Source: Acidobacteriota bacterium
GTDB lineage: Bacteria > Acidobacteriota > Vicinamibacteria > Vicinamibacterales > JAKQTR01
Assembly: GCA_029562975.1 (NCBI GenBank)
Contig: JAKQTR010000030.1
Location: 186,001-250,000 of the forward strand
DNA: 64,000 nt
Reading direction: 5' to 3'
Notes under the pieces: generated by a model
Seen by the model: only the letters and a program-made list of their open reading frames with translations
Told to the model about the DNA's origin: nothing
Databases searched by the model: none
Translations under genes and position numbers: made by a program
Shown: positions 15,498 to 26,682 of the stretch, one piece after another
How the letters are laid out: every line of letters begins with the position of its first letter
Position numbering within the stretch: position 1 is the stretch's first letter

Positions 15498-18443
15498 TCA
15501 GCCACGTTCAGGGCATTGACCGGCCGCCCGGTTCAACACGGCTGCGAGCACCTGGCCCGTATAAGACGCTGGTTCGGTCGCCACGGACTCCGGGGTCCCG
15601 GCCGCCACGACCTTCCCGCCCGCTTCCCCGCCGTCCGGACCGAGGTCGATCAGGTGGTCCGCCGTTTTGACGACGTCGAGGTTGTGCTCGATCACGACGA
15701 CGGTGTTGCCCTGGTCCACCAGCTTGTTCAGCACGTCCAGCAGCTTCTTCACGTCGTCGAAGTGCAGCCCCGTCGTGGGCTCGTCGAGGATGTACAGCGT
15801 CCGTCCCGTTCCGCGCTTCGACAGTTCCTTCGCGAGCTTGACGCGCTGCGCCTCGCCGCCGCTGAGCGTCGTGGCCGACTGCCCGAGCTTGATGTAGCCC
15901 AGGCCCACGTCCTGCAGTGTCCTGAGCTTGCCGGCGACTGACGGGAAGTGCTCGACCAGCGGCAGGGCCTGGTCGACCGTCAGGTCGAGCATGTCGGCCA
16001 CCGATCGGCCGCGGTACGTGATCTCGAGCGTCTCGCGGTTGTACCGGCGGCCCTTGCATTCCTCGCACGTGACGTAGACGTCGGGCAGGAAGTGCATCTC
16101 GATGGCGATCACGCCGTCTCCCTGGCAGGTCTCGCAGCGGCCGCCCTTCACGTTGAAGGAGAAGCGCCCGGGCTTGAAGCCCCTGGCGCGGGCCTCCGGC
16201 ACCAGGGCGAACAGCTCGCGGATGAAGGTGAACAGCCCCGTGTACGTCGCGGGGTTGGACCGCGGCGTCCGGCCGATGGGCGATTGATCGATCTCGATGA
16301 CCTTGTCGATGAGCTCGATGCCCTCGATTCGATCGTGGGCGCCGGGCTCGTCGTTCGCGCGGTAGAGCGAGCGCGCGAGCGCGCGGTACAGGATGTCGTT
16401 CACCAGCGTGGACTTGCCCGACCCGCTGACGCCGGTGATCGCCGTGAGCAGCCCGAGCGGGATGCGCACGTCGATGCGCTTGAGATTGTTGGCCCGCGCG
16501 CCCCGGATCACCAGCTCGCCTTTGAGCGCCGCGCGCCGCGCGCGCGGCACGCCGATCATGCGTTCGCCCCGCAGGTACTGGCCGGTGAGCGACGCGCGGC
16601 CCTCGCGCAGCAGGGCCTGGGGCGTCCCCTGGAAGATGACACGGCCGCCGTGCTCGCCGGCCCCTGGCCCCAGGTCCACGACGTAGTCGGCCGAGCGGAT
16701 GGTCTCCTCGTCGTGCTCGACGACGATGACCGTGTTGCCGAGGTCGCGGAGCCGGCGGAGCGTCGCGAGCAGCCGCCGGTTGTCGCGCTGGTGCAGCCCG
16801 ATCGACGGCTCGTCCAGCACGTACAGCACGCCGCGCAGATTCGCGCCGATCTGCGTCGCCAGGCGGATGCGCTGCGCCTCCCCGCCCGAGAGCGTGGCGG
16901 CGCTGCGGCCGAGCGTCAGGTAGCCGACGCCGACGTCCACGAGGAAGCGCAGCCGCTCGACGATCTCGCGGTGGATGCGTCCCGCGATCAGCTCCTCGCG
17001 CGCCGTCAACTGGTCCGTCTCGAACGCCTCGAGCGCCGCGGAAATCGGCAGCGACACCACCTGCGGCAGCGTGCGCCCTTTCACCCGCACGGCCCGGCTC
17101 TCGGGCCGAAGCCGCTCGCCCTGGCACGCGGGGCACGGCCGGAGCGAACGGAACCGCTCGATGTCGGCCTGATCCACCCACGTCGCCTGGTCGTAGCGCC
17201 GGCGGAGGTTCGGAATGATGCCCTCGAACCCCTTGCCGTATGGATCCTTCAGCCGCCTCGCGGCCGCTGCGCGGGCCGACGCCGCGGAGCCCCGTCGGCC
17301 CGCCGCCGGCCCGTCTTCCGCGGCGGCCGGTGCGCCGCCGCCCGGCCCGCCACGCCCGGCCCCCCGGCCGTTCGTCTTCGCCTCGGCGGCCGGTCCGTAG
17401 AGCAGCAAGTCGCGCACTCGCTTCGGCAGCCGGCCGAACGGCACCGTGATGTCGATGCCGAAGTTGCGACCGAGGGCCGCCACCGCCTCGCGCACCAGGC
17501 GCCGGTCCCCGGCTGCCCACGGCGCGACGGCCCCTTCCGCCAGCGAGCGGTCCGGATCCGGCACGATCCGCTCAGGATCGAAGTCCCACAGCGCGCCGAG
17601 GCCCTGGCATTCGGGACATCCGCCATGGGGCGAATTGAAGGAGAAGGCGCGCGGCGTGAGCTCGGGGATGCTCAGCCCGCACGACACGCAGGCGAGCTTC
17701 CGCGAGAACAGGCGATCCCCGGCCGCGAGGCTGTTGACGAGCACGATGTCGTCGGCCAGCCCGAGGGCGATCTCGACCGACTCCGCCAGCCGGCGCTCGA
17801 TCCCGGGCCGGATGACCACCCGGTCCACCACGATCTCGATGGAGTGATTGCGGCGTCGGTCGAGGGCAATGTCCTCCTCAAGGGCGCGCAACTGGCCGTC
17901 CACCCGTGCCTTCAGGAATCCCCGCTGCCGCCAGGCGGCCAGATCCTTCTTGAACTCGCCCTTCCGGCCTCGGACGACCGGGGCCAGCACGTTGATCCGC
18001 GTGTCCGGCGGGCTTGCCAGCACCTGCGCCACGATCTGTTCGACGGACTGCGACGTGATGGGAAGGCCGCACTGCGGGCAGTGCGGCACGCCGGTGTTCG
18101 CGAACAACAGCCGGAGGTAGTCGTAGATCTCGGTGACGGTGCCCACCGTCGAGCGGGGGTTGGCGCCCGTCGTCTTCTGCTCGATCGAGAGCGCGGGCGA
18201 CAGGCCCTCGATCGAATCGACGTCGGGCTTCTCCATCTGCTCGAGGAACTGCCGGGCGTACGCCGAGAGCGACTCGACGTAGCGGCGCTGCCCCTCGGCG
18301 TAGATCGTGTCGAAGGCGAGCGAGGACTTGCCGGATCCCGACAGGCCCGTGATGACCACGAGCTGGTTGCGCGGCAGGTCCACGTCGATGTTCTTCAGGT
18401 TGTGGACGCGCGCGCCGCGGATGGTGATCTGCCGATGGGTCAC
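15498..18443 (-). CDS. uvrA: Excinuclease ABC subunit A
   Basis: 981 residues. The first ABC half has Walker [10 protein letters not shown] (33-41), followed by [23 protein letters not shown] and zinc cysteines ([22 protein letters not shown]). The second has [26 protein letters not shown], signature LSGGEAQR and [11 protein letters not shown]. UvrA recognises bulky DNA lesions and loads UvrB. An insert of about 48 residues (351-398), almost only Gly, Ala, Arg and Pro, interrupts the protein before [14 protein letters not shown]. The start is GTG at 18443. The gene ends 197 bases before lpxC. Confidence 0.97.
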   Translation of the reverse strand: MTHRQITIRGARVHNLKNIDVDLPRNQLVVITGLSGSGKSSLAFDTIYAEGQRRYVESLSAYARQFLEQMEKPDVDSIEGLSPALSIEQKTTGANPRSTVGTVTEIYDYLRLLFANTGVPHCPQCGLPITSQSVEQIVAQVLASPPDTRINVLAPVVRGRKGEFKKDLAAWRQRGFLKARVDGQLRALEEDIALDRRRNHSIEIVVDRVVIRPGIERRLAESVEIALGLADDIVLVNSLAAGDRLFSRKLACVSCGLSIPELTPRAFSFNSPHGGCPECQGLGALWDFDPERIVPDPDRSLAEGAVAPWAAGDRRLVREAVAALGRNFGIDITVPFGRLPKRVRDLLLYGPAAEAKTNGRGAGRGGPGGGAPAAAEDGPAAGRRGSAASARAAAARRLKDPYGKGFEGIIPNLRRRYDQATWVDQADIERFRSLRPCPACQGERLRPESRAVRVKGRTLPQVVSLPISAALEAFETDQLTAREELIAGRIHREIVERLRFLVDVGVGYLTLGRSAATLSGGEAQRIRLATQIGANLRGVLYVLDEPSIGLHQRDNRRLLATLRRLRDLGNTVIVVEHDEETIRSADYVVDLGPGAGEHGGRVIFQGTPQALLREGRASLTGQYLRGERMIGVPRARRAALKGELVIRGARANNLKRIDVRIPLGLLTAITGVSGSGKSTLVNDILYRALARSLYRANDEPGAHDRIEGIELIDKVIEIDQSPIGRTPRSNPATYTGLFTFIRELFALVPEARARGFKPGRFSFNVKGGRCETCQGDGVIAIEMHFLPDVYVTCEECKGRRYNRETLEITYRGRSVADMLDLTVDQALPLVEHFPSVAGKLRTLQDVGLGYIKLGQSATTLSGGEAQRVKLAKELSKRGTGRTLYILDEPTTGLHFDDVKKLLDVLNKLVDQGNTVVVIEHNLDVVKTADHLIDLGPDGGEAGGKVVAAGTPESVATEPASYTGQVLAAVLNRAAGQCPERG

Positions 18444-18573
18444 AATCGATTCGACTCGGGAGTCGGGGCTCGGGGCCCGGAGGACCGGACTCGGGGTCGA
18501 GCCCCGGCCCGCCCCTCCTCACAAGCCCAGGCCAGGCCCTGCCCAAACCGAAGATCTTACCACGCGCGGGCGT

Positions 18574-18579
18574 TATAAT
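18574..18579 (+). promoter_or_regulatory. Possible -10 box of the molybdenum hydroxylase operon
   Basis: A perfect TATAAT lies 88 bases before the ATG at 18668, in the uvrA/hydroxylase divergent gap. No matching -35 is visible at 16-18 bases, so activator dependence or a chance match are both possible. Confidence 0.35.
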
Positions 18580-18667
18580 CGCGGCACCCGGCGGCGGGCG
18601 GGCGGACCCTCCTGGTCCCCGTCGTCCCGCCCCGGTGACCTCGCCATGGAGACTGCCGGAGGCTGAC

Positions 18668-20922
18668 ATGGGCCTCGTCGTCGGGCGCAGTGTCCTCCGC
18701 AGCGACGGAGCCGCCAAAGCCGCAGGCACCGCGCGCTACGTCGCGGACCTGGCGCGCCCGGGCATGCTGCATGCCCGCACGATCCGCTCCGCCATCCCCT
18801 GCGGCGAGGTGACGCGGATCCGGCTCGATTTCGACCGCGCCGGATTCACGATCGTGGACGCCCGCGACATCCCCGGCCGCAACGTCATCTCCCTCGTCGC
18901 CGACGACCAGCCGTGCCTCGCCGACGGCGTCGTCCGCCACGTCGCCGAACCTGTCCTGCTGCTGGCCCACGAAGACCGAGAGCGGCTGATCGAGGCCGAG
19001 GTCCGGATCGAGTACCGACCCGGCACGGCCGTCCTCGACCCGGCGGCGTCGGGCCGCGCGTTCAAGACCGTGTCCATCGCAAAAGGCGACCTTGCCGCCG
19101 GGTTCCGCCGGGCCGACTTCGTCGTCGAGGGCGAGTACCGCACCGGCCACCAAGAGCACCTCTACATTGAGCCCAACGGCATGCTGGCCGTGCCGGAGAA
19201 TGGCGGCGTGACGATCATCGGCTCGATGCAGTGCCCGTACTACGTGCACCGCGCCCTGACCGCGCTGCTCGGGCTGGCGCCCGACAAGGTGCGCGTCGCG
19301 CAGGCCGAGACCGGGGGCGCGTTCGGCGGCAAGGAGGACTACCCGTCGATGATCGCCGGCCATGCGGCGCTCGTCGCGCTGAAGTCGGGCCGGCCGGTGA
19401 AGCTCGTGTACGACCGCGCCGAGGACCTGCTCGCGACGACGAAGCGGCACCCGTCCGTGGTGCGCCACCGGACCGGCGTGACGCGCGACGGGCGGATCAC
19501 AGCCATGGACATCGAGGTGCTGCTCGACGGCGGCGCGTACTGCACGCTGAGCCCGGTCGTCCTGTCGCGCGGCTGCCTGCACGCCACCGGCCCCTACCGC
19601 TGCGATCACGTGCGCGTCACCGGGCGGGTCGTCATGACCAACTCGCCGCCCAACGGCGCGTTCAGAGGGTTCGGCGCTCCCCAGACGCTTTTCGCCGCGG
19701 AAGTGCACGTCGAACGCATCGCCGAGACCCTCGGCCTCGATCCCGTCCGGGTTCGCGCCGTCAACGCGCTCCGGCCGGGCGACACGACGGCGACCGGCCA
19801 GGTCCTCGGCGAGGACACCGCCGCCCTTGACGTGCTGCGTGCGGCCGCCAGACGGAGCGGCTTCGCCCGCAAGCGGCGCGCATATCGCGGCACGCACCGC
19901 GGGATCGGCCTGGCGCTCTTCTTCCACGGCGCCGGCTTCACCGGCAACGGCGAGCTGCACCTGCAGTCGAAGGCGTCGCTCGAACTGACCCCCCGCGGCG
20001 CGCGCGTGCTGGTCTCGAGCACCGAGATGGGCCAGGGCCAGCGCACCGTCCACGCCCAGATCGTCGCCGAGGCCCTCGGCGTCCCGTACGAGGCCGTCGA
20101 GGTGGCGGTTGCCGACACCGCCGTCGTGCCGGACAGCGGGCCGACGGTCGCCTCCCGGACGACGATGATCGTGGGAGGGCTGCTCAGGGACTGCGCCGTC
20201 GAGATGCGGCGGAGGCTGGGACGGCTCTCTCCGGCCGCGTACTTGAGGCGGCACGGCCCCCTCGTCGTCACCAGGCAGTATGCGCCACCGCCGAACCAGG
20301 AATGGGACGAGGACAGCTACCGCGGATCGGCGTACGGATCGTATGGCTGGGCCTGCGACGTGATCGAGGTGGAGCGCGACCCTGTCACCGAGGAGATCAG
20401 GCCGATCCGGGTCACGGCCGCCCACGAGGTCGGCCGGGCCCTCAATCCGCTCGCGGTACGCGGACAGATCGAAGGTGGGACGGCCCAAGGCCTCGGGTAC
20501 GCGCTGCTCGAAGAGGTCGTCCTGCGCGGCGGAGCGATGGCCAACGCGCAGTTCACCAACTACGTTGTCCCTACGACCCTCGACATCCCGCCACTGGATG
20601 TCCTGATCCTGGAGAAACCGTACGCGCACGGCCCGTTCGGGGCCAAGGGCGTGGGCGAGATGCCAATCGACGGCGTGGCGCCGGCCGTCGTCAACGCGAT
20701 CCGGAGCCTCGGCGTGGACCTGCGGGAGATCCCCGCGACGCCCGAGCGGGTCATGGGGGCGCCGGAGATCGGGGGCCTGGGACGGGCGACTGATGGCTCG
20801 TCGGCGCCGGGACGAAGCGGCCGGGGACAAGGGACGCGGGGCCAGGGGCGAGGCACAGGCAGGCGCGGTTGGAACCCGGGAGCCTCCGACGCCGGGGCGC
20901 CGAAGACACGGGCGAGGAGCCG

Positions 20923-20926
<4 letters not shown>
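18668..20926 (+). CDS. Molybdopterin-binding large subunit, xanthine dehydrogenase/CO dehydrogenase family
   Basis: 752 residues. The family landmarks are YVADLARPGMLHARTIRS (domain start), QAETGGAFGGKEDYPSMIAG (molybdopterin loop), FRGFGAPQTLFAAE, EMGQGQRTVHAQI and the catalytic glutamate region GAKGVGEMPIDGVAPAVVNA near the end. These enzymes hydroxylate purines, aldehydes or N-heterocycles; the substrate is not evident. No CoxL-type VAYRCSFR loop is seen, so CO oxidation is unlikely. CCGGAGG precedes the ATG; an upstream GTG at 18635 is possible. The last 45 residues (SAPGRSGRGQGTRGQGRG...) are Gly/Arg-rich and look like translated intergenic repeat. Confidence 0.92.
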
Positions 20927-21557
<631 letters not shown>

Positions 21558-21561
<4 letters not shown>

Positions 21562-22382
21562 GGACCGCGCTGTCGGCCCTGACGCTGCTGCGGCCGCTGT
21601 CGCTGCGCGACGCGCTGCGCATGATGCGCGACGACGGGCCGCTCACGCCGCTCGCGGGCTGCACCGACGTTTACGTCGGGCTGAACCTCGGGACCGCGTC
21701 CGACCGGCGGTTCATCGATCTTGCGCGCCTCGAGGCCCTGCGCGGCATCGCCGTGCGCGGCGGCGCGATCCGAATCGGCGCGCTGACGACGTACTCCGAG
21801 CTGTTGCGGTCCCCGCTGGTGCGTCGCCGGTTGCCCATGCTGGCCTCGGCCGCGGGCGCGATCGGCGCCGTGCAGATCCAGAACCGGGGCACCATCGGCG
21901 GCAACATCGCCAACATGTCTCCGGCGGGAGACACGCTGCCCGTGCTGGCCGCCGCCGATGCGCGCGTCGAACTGCGCAGCGTGGACCGGGTGCGGACAGT
22001 CCCGTTCGCCCTCTACTACACGGGCTATCGCAGGAGCGTGCGGCGGACCGACGAGATCATCACCGCCATCGAAGTCCCGCCCGTGGAAGGCGCGCAATGG
22101 TTCCGCAAGGTCGGCACGCACGCGGCACAGTCGATTTCGAAAGTGGTGATGGCCGGGGTGCGCGCCGAGCGGCCTCGCATCGCGTTCGGCAGCGTCGCGC
22201 CAACCGTCGTCCGCGCGCGCCGCACCGAAGACGCGCTCGCGGCGGGCGCCACCATCGCCGAGGCGCGCGAGGTGCTTCAGCTCGACATCAGCCCGATCGA
22301 CGACATCCGTTCGACCGCCGCCTACCGCCGCGAGGTAGCCGCCCGCCTCCTCACCCAGTTCTGGTCCTCCACCGCCCCGTGA
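21558..22382 (+). CDS. FAD-binding medium subunit of molybdenum hydroxylase
   Basis: 274 residues starting from GTG, overlapping the small-subunit stop (GTGA) with CGGAGG before it. FAD-binding motifs are LTPLAGCTDVYVGL, RIGALTTYSELLRSPLV and QIQNRGTIGGNIANMSPAGD. The C-terminal domain has RSTAAYRREVAARLL. It completes an L-S-M operon; no maturation factor (XdhC/CoxI) or molybdenum transporter gene lies in the window. Substrate unknown. Confidence 0.92.
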
Positions 22383-22399
22383 GGCGGTGACAGGCTGAT

Positions 22400-22427
22400 G
22401 GGGTCAGATCCAGGTTTGCGGGGTCAG
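22400..22427 (+). repeat. Two GGGGTCAG half-sites
   Basis: GGGGTCAGATCCAG at 22400-22413 and GGGGTCAG at 22420-22427 match one arm of the palindromes at 22688 and 30433 but lack the opposite arm. They look like solitary or decayed copies of the same repeat. Confidence 0.6.
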
Positions 22428-22687
22428 AGCTGGGATCTTGGCATCATGACGGGACGTGGTGCCGCCCCGTCGGACAACCGGCGCGCAGAAGCCAGGGAGC
22501 GAGGCGCGTGGCGCCAATCCGCCAGGAATTGGGGCTTGGGGGCCGGGGGATGTCGATTCCCGAATTCCGAGACCCGCATCCTGCCGCGTGGCTACCTTCC
22601 CTGCCTTACCGCTCGACACAGCCTCAGCCTCGGTCACGCCCCCGGAGGACTCGTGAGCACGCCTCCGCGAGGATGCGGGGGGGATGC

Positions 22688-22736
22688 GGGGATGCGGGGT
22701 CAGATCCAGTAATACTGGATCTGACCCCGCATCCCC
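22688..22736. repeat. Palindromic REP-like element (24-bp arms, 1-base loop)
   Basis: Perfect inverted repeat: arms 22688-22711 and 22713-22736 around a single A. The inner part reads GGGGTCAGATCCAGTA and its complement. It shares the GGGGTCAG-x-TCCAGTA core with the 30433 element. Elements of this type are often mobilised in trans by REP-associated tyrosine transposases (RAYT); none is in the window. As RNA it would form a strong hairpin in either direction. Confidence 0.75.
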
Positions 22737-22920
22737 CCCCCGCATCCCCGCATCCACCCCGCCTCTCCGCGTCCCTCCCCGCCACTCGGGAGACTTGAGG
22801 CTCGCGATCTAAGGCTCGGTCCCCGGTGTTGGTCAGCGAGGCATCGTTCTCCATCCCAGCTCCAAGACTCCGGCTCCTCGTTCTTCTTTCTTCCCTCCCT
22901 CCTGTTCTCTTCCCTGACGC

Positions 22921-23724
22921 TCATTTCCCCTGCGCGGCGAGTTTCTCGCGAGCCTTCGTGACGTCCCGGTGGAACACGAACAGCTTGTCCGCGTTGTCGG
23001 ACCTGTCGGTGAAGTTCCAGGTCTTCCCGCCGCGCTGCTTCACCTTCAGCTCCTTCTTGAGGTAGTCGACCTCGAAAATCTCGACGCTGGAGAAGGGCAT
23101 CGTGAAGGCGTGGTTCGTGTTGGCCGTGACGTAGCGCAGGCCCTCGACGGTCGCCGCCAGCCGGCCCTCACACGACCCGCCCGCGCCGTGCTTGTGGACG
23201 ACGGCGACAACGGCGTTAAGGCGCACTTCCTTGAACTTGAGCGTGACCGTCGTGTCGCCCGACTCGGCGATCTCGATCGACTGGACCAGGCCGTCCTCCC
23301 CCGCCACCGACGCGTTGAGTTGGTGCGTGCCGGCGGTCACCTCCGTCGTTCGGAGAGGGGTAGTGCCGAGGTACTTACGATCCACGAACACCGAAGCGCC
23401 TGGCACATCGCTCTCGACGACCAAGGCGGGACCCGCCGGCGCTGGCGGGGGCGGCGCCTCGACAGGCGCGTCACGCTTCGGCCGCGGCCTGCGGACCGGG
23501 GGGGACCCGGTTTCGGGCTCCGGCTCGGCGGGCTTCGGCACCGCAGGCGGGGCCGGGGCTTCAGTCCTGGCTTCCTGGGCCGGGGCGGGCTCAGGTTCGC
23601 TGCGCGTCAGCCTGCTGGCGATCACGGCGATCAGGCCGAGCAGCGCGAGCGCGGCGAGGCCGATGATCAGGAGCTTTCCGGTGCCGCCCGTGCGCGGCGG
23701 CTCGTCCGCATTGAAGATCGACAT
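22921..23724 (-). CDS. Membrane-anchored PEGA-domain protein
   Basis: 267 residues. A transmembrane helix lies at about 16-37 (KLLIIGLAALALLGLIAVIA), then a Pro/Glu/Ala-rich linker to about 105, a PEGA domain at about 108-170 (VESDVPGASVFVDRKYLGTTPLRTTEVTAG) and a C-terminal domain with HKHGAGGSCEGRL, FTMPFSSVEIFEVDYLKKE and GKTWNFTDRS. The last part recalls a PH/GRAM-like beta sandwich, but that is a guess. PEGA domains are surface or periplasmic beta modules. GGAGGAGG precedes the ATG at 23724. No clear partner gene; it faces the hydroxylase operon across the repeat region. Confidence 0.8.
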   Translation of the reverse strand: MSIFNADEPPRTGGTGKLLIIGLAALALLGLIAVIASRLTRSEPEPAPAQEARTEAPAPPAVPKPAEPEPETGSPPVRRPRPKRDAPVEAPPPPAPAGPALVVESDVPGASVFVDRKYLGTTPLRTTEVTAGTHQLNASVAGEDGLVQSIEIAESGDTTVTLKFKEVRLNAVVAVVHKHGAGGSCEGRLAATVEGLRYVTANTNHAFTMPFSSVEIFEVDYLKKELKVKQRGGKTWNFTDRSDNADKLFVFHRDVTKAREKLAAQGK

Positions 23725-23986
23725 CGCCTCCTCCTCCGGGGCACAGTATATAGAAGCAGGCGCGCGCCCCTCGCGCCCTCGGCCTCCGCGTGCGCCCCGC
23801 CGAAGAGGCTCTGACCTCGGGGTCCGGACAGGCCACACCCTCCCCTTCCCGCGAAGCAGGTCGACGGCAGGGCGGCCCGCCGCAGTCGGGACGACGAGGC
23901 GACACGCCCCAGCCTGGTGAATGCTGCCGGCGCCGGAACGTGTCACCATGTCGGCAGGGTGCGGTCATAATCTCCGGACAGATGCC

Positions 23987-26038
23987 ATGGCGATCAACAC
24001 CCGAACACACTCCCTGCGCGCGGCCTGGCCGGCCTGGCTGACTGGCGCGTGCCTGCTGGCCAGCGCCGTCGAGATTGGCGGCCGCCAGGTCATCCGGCGG
24101 TCGGTCCTCGGCGAGGCGACGGCTCTCACCGCCCCGCCGGCCGGGGCGGTCATCGGCTTCGCGGCGCTCGCGGCGGCCGCCTGCCTGTTCTGGCTGCGGC
24201 GCCGCAGAGGCGCGACGGCGCCCCGGGCGGTGGCCCTCGCGCTTGCCGTCCTCTTCGTCGCCGGGCTGGCCGCGCAGCAGCGCCTCGGCGCGCGCCTCCA
24301 GAGCGACGGCTTCTTCTACTTCGCCTTCCTGCGCTCATTCGTGTTCGATCGCGACGTGAATCTGAGGAACGACTACCCACTCATCGGCATCGGCGGGCAG
24401 TGGGCGGACGCGGCCACCGTGACCGGGCACGCGCACTCGGCGTGGTCCGTCGGCCCGGCCATGGCGTGGTCTCCGTTCTTCGCCATCGGCCACGCGGGCG
24501 CGCGGTACCTCGCCTCACAGGGCGTGGACGTGCACGTGGACGGCTCCTCGTACCCCTATCGCCAGGCGGTGTGCGTCGCGGGGCTCTTCTACGGCCTGCT
24601 GGGCTTCTGGTTCGCGTTCCGCCTGGCGGCGAGACACGTCCCCGAGGGCATCGCGGCTCTCTCGACGGCCGTCATGGCCTTCGGCTCGTTCATGCTCTGG
24701 TACCTCGTGAAGGAGCCGACCATGTCGCACGCGACGTCGATGTGCGCTGTGGCGGCGTTCGTCTACGCCTGGGCCGTCACGCGCGGCCGCCGAACACTGC
24801 TCCAGTGGGCCGCCCTCGGCCTGCTCGGCGGCCTGATGCTCGCGATCCGCTGGCAGAATCTCGTCTTCATGCTGTTCCCCGCGTGGGAGGCGGCGCGAGC
24901 AATCGTTGCCGGGCCCGGGGCGGCCGGCCGACGCCGGATGCTGGCGAACGGGGCGGCCTTTGCCGGGGCCGCCTTCGCGGCTTTCCTCCCGCAGCTCCTC
25001 GCGTGGAACGCGATCTACGGGTCGCCGCTCGCCGTCTCTCCGTACTCGCCACGCATGCTGTGGCTGAACCCGGATCTGGTCGGCATGCTCTGGTCGTCGC
25101 GCAACGGGCTGTTCGCGACGTCGCCCGTCACGTACGTCGCGGCGGTCGGCCTCGCCTGGTGGGCCTTCCGCGAGCGTTCGTTCGGCCCGCTGGCGCTCGC
25201 CGCATTCGGCCTGGCGGTGTACGTCAACGCCTCGGTCGAGGACTGGTGGGGCGGCGCGGCGTTCGGGCCCCGCCGGTTCGACGGCACGGTCCCGCTGCTG
25301 GTCTTAGGCCTGGCTGCATCGGTCGAAGGGCTGCGGGGCTGGCTTGCGCGGCGCCCCATGGCCGCCATCGCTTCCCTGCTCGCGGCGCTCGTGCTATGGA
25401 ATGTCACCGCCATCGCCGCGGCCCTCGCCGGGCGCTTCGGCGGCAGCGTGCCGCAGTCGTTCACCGATCTCTCTGTCGATCAGGCGCGCACGCTCAGCCG
25501 GTGGTTCGGCCACCCCTTCTCGTATCCGGCGAACCTGATCTACGCGCTGCGGGAGGGCGTCGCGCCCTGGCGGTGGGACTATTTCGCATTCCCGATGCTT
25601 GCCGACGAGCGGCAGCCGTACGGCCGCGTCGACCTGGGCGGGCAGGACGAGTTCTACGTGACGGCGGGCTGGCATGCCCCGGAGGCGGACGCTGACGGGA
25701 CGACATTCCGCTGGGCCGCCTCGACCGCCGAGATCCTCCTGCCGCTCCATCATCCCGCTCCGGTCACCGTGCAGCTCCGCGTGCGCCCGTTCTCGCCGCC
25801 CGGCGCGTCGCCCGCCCTGGCCGTGCGCGTCAATGGCCGCGCCTACGGCCCGTTCCCGGTCGCGCCGGGCTGGCAGCGCGTGGACTTTCCGACCGATGCG
25901 GAGGCGTGGCGGGCGGGCGTGAATCGCGTGCAGCTTGTCTGGCCCGCCGCCGCCGTCCCCGCGCGGGTCGGCGTCGGCGGCGACACGCGCGAGCTCGGCG
26001 GCTCGGTGGACTACCTGCGGATCGCGCTCCCGCGCTGA
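23987..26038 (+). CDS. Large multi-pass membrane protein, GT-C glycosyltransferase-like
   Basis: 683 residues. About ten hydrophobic helices fill residues 10-480. An acidic loop after helix 3 (DGFFYFAFLRSFVFDRDVN ... ADAATVTGHAHSAWSVGPAM) resembles the first periplasmic loop of GT-C (ArnT/PMT-like) transferases that use lipid-linked sugars. YLVKEPTMSHATSMCAVAA follows. The last 170 residues are soluble with a beta-sandwich look (HHPAPVTVQLRVRPFSPPG, VDYLRIALPR), like a carbohydrate-binding domain. Function is inferred from shape only. The ATG at 23987 is preferred; others lie upstream. Confidence 0.7.
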   Translation: MAINTRTHSLRAAWPAWLTGACLLASAVEIGGRQVIRRSVLGEATALTAPPAGAVIGFAALAAAACLFWLRRRRGATAPRAVALALAVLFVAGLAAQQRLGARLQSDGFFYFAFLRSFVFDRDVNLRNDYPLIGIGGQWADAATVTGHAHSAWSVGPAMAWSPFFAIGHAGARYLASQGVDVHVDGSSYPYRQAVCVAGLFYGLLGFWFAFRLAARHVPEGIAALSTAVMAFGSFMLWYLVKEPTMSHATSMCAVAAFVYAWAVTRGRRTLLQWAALGLLGGLMLAIRWQNLVFMLFPAWEAARAIVAGPGAAGRRRMLANGAAFAGAAFAAFLPQLLAWNAIYGSPLAVSPYSPRMLWLNPDLVGMLWSSRNGLFATSPVTYVAAVGLAWWAFRERSFGPLALAAFGLAVYVNASVEDWWGGAAFGPRRFDGTVPLLVLGLAASVEGLRGWLARRPMAAIASLLAALVLWNVTAIAAALAGRFGGSVPQSFTDLSVDQARTLSRWFGHPFSYPANLIYALREGVAPWRWDYFAFPMLADERQPYGRVDLGGQDEFYVTAGWHAPEADADGTTFRWAASTAEILLPLHHPAPVTVQLRVRPFSPPGASPALAVRVNGRAYGPFPVAPGWQRVDFPTDAEAWRAGVNRVQLVWPAAAVPARVGVGGDTRELGGSVDYLRIALPR

Positions 26039-26057
26039 CGCGCGAGGCGGCGCCAGG

Positions 26058-26585
26058 CTACTGGATGGAGAGCGCGCCCGCCGGGGCCGTCATGTCGGTC
26101 ATCGCGAGCGGCGCGGCCTGCGTGGCGTAGTAGATGGTGTGGTTGAGGTTCGTGCCGAAGGCCTTCGTGCCGCCTCCCGGCGACGGCGTCGCCGTGGCGA
26201 AGTAGCCCTGCACGGCGGCCCCGGCCGCCAGATTATTGCAGGTCGGCGGCGCATCCGCCGCAGGCCCGCTCGAACTGCCCATCGTCACCTGGTATCCGCT
26301 CTTGAAGACGCTGTTCCCGGTGCTCAGGTCGGGGCTGATGAACGCCGTGCCGCCCGGCGGCGGAGTGCCGAGGTTCGAGAGCGACGGCGAGTAGAACCCG
26401 TTCCCGCAGCTCGCCGAGTACAGGGACTGCGCCTCGGTGATGGCGCGCAGCGAGGCGATGGCGGACGTCTCGTTGGCCGTCTGCCGCGAGCGGACCAGCC
26501 CCGGCACCGCCACGGCCGCGATGACGCCGATGATCGCGACGACGATCAGCAGTTCGATGAGCGTGAACCCGCGTTGCTCGCGCAT
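26058..26585 (-). CDS. Type IV pilin-like / pseudopilin protein
   Basis: 175 residues with a textbook class III signal: short basic leader MREQRG, cleavage before FTLIELLIVVAIIGVIAAVA, and Glu5 of the mature protein. The rest is a Gly/Ser/Thr-rich globular head with two cysteines (SASCGNGFY, PTCNNLAAG) that may pair. Such proteins are cut by PilD and assembled into type IV pili or type II secretion pseudopili. No pil or gsp gene is adjacent, so this is an orphan subunit, common in acidobacteria. Confidence 0.88.
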   Translation of the reverse strand: MREQRGFTLIELLIVVAIIGVIAAVAVPGLVRSRQTANETSAIASLRAITEAQSLYSASCGNGFYSPSLSNLGTPPPGGTAFISPDLSTGNSVFKSGYQVTMGSSSGPAADAPPTCNNLAAGAAVQGYFATATPSPGGGTKAFGTNLNHTIYYATQAAPLAMTDMTAPAGALSIQ

Positions 26586-26682
26586 GATGCCACCCCGGCC
26601 GCCCGTCTCGGCCCCGGCCGGCGCCCGCCGTGACGCGTGACGGGCCGCCCGTCTTCAACGATGCCCCTCTGCCGAGGGAATG

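Larger units (their letters stand above)
22383..22920 (+). other. Intergenic region with GGGGTCAG repeats and pyrimidine-rich tract
   Basis: 538 bases without a convincing gene. It holds two GGGGTCAG half-sites (22400, 22420), the strong palindrome at 22688-22736 flanked by GGATGCGGGG words on one side and their complements on the other, and a C/T-rich run at about 22880-22920. The part at 22480-22600 resembles the degenerate intergenic DNA seen near 9660, 37100 and 63680. Both flanking genes point into the region, so it may also serve as a two-way terminator. Confidence 0.6.

Noticed and set aside
15948-18578. An 876-codon plus-strand frame over uvrA
   Set aside because: Antisense shadow of a well-conserved gene with no recognisable motif.
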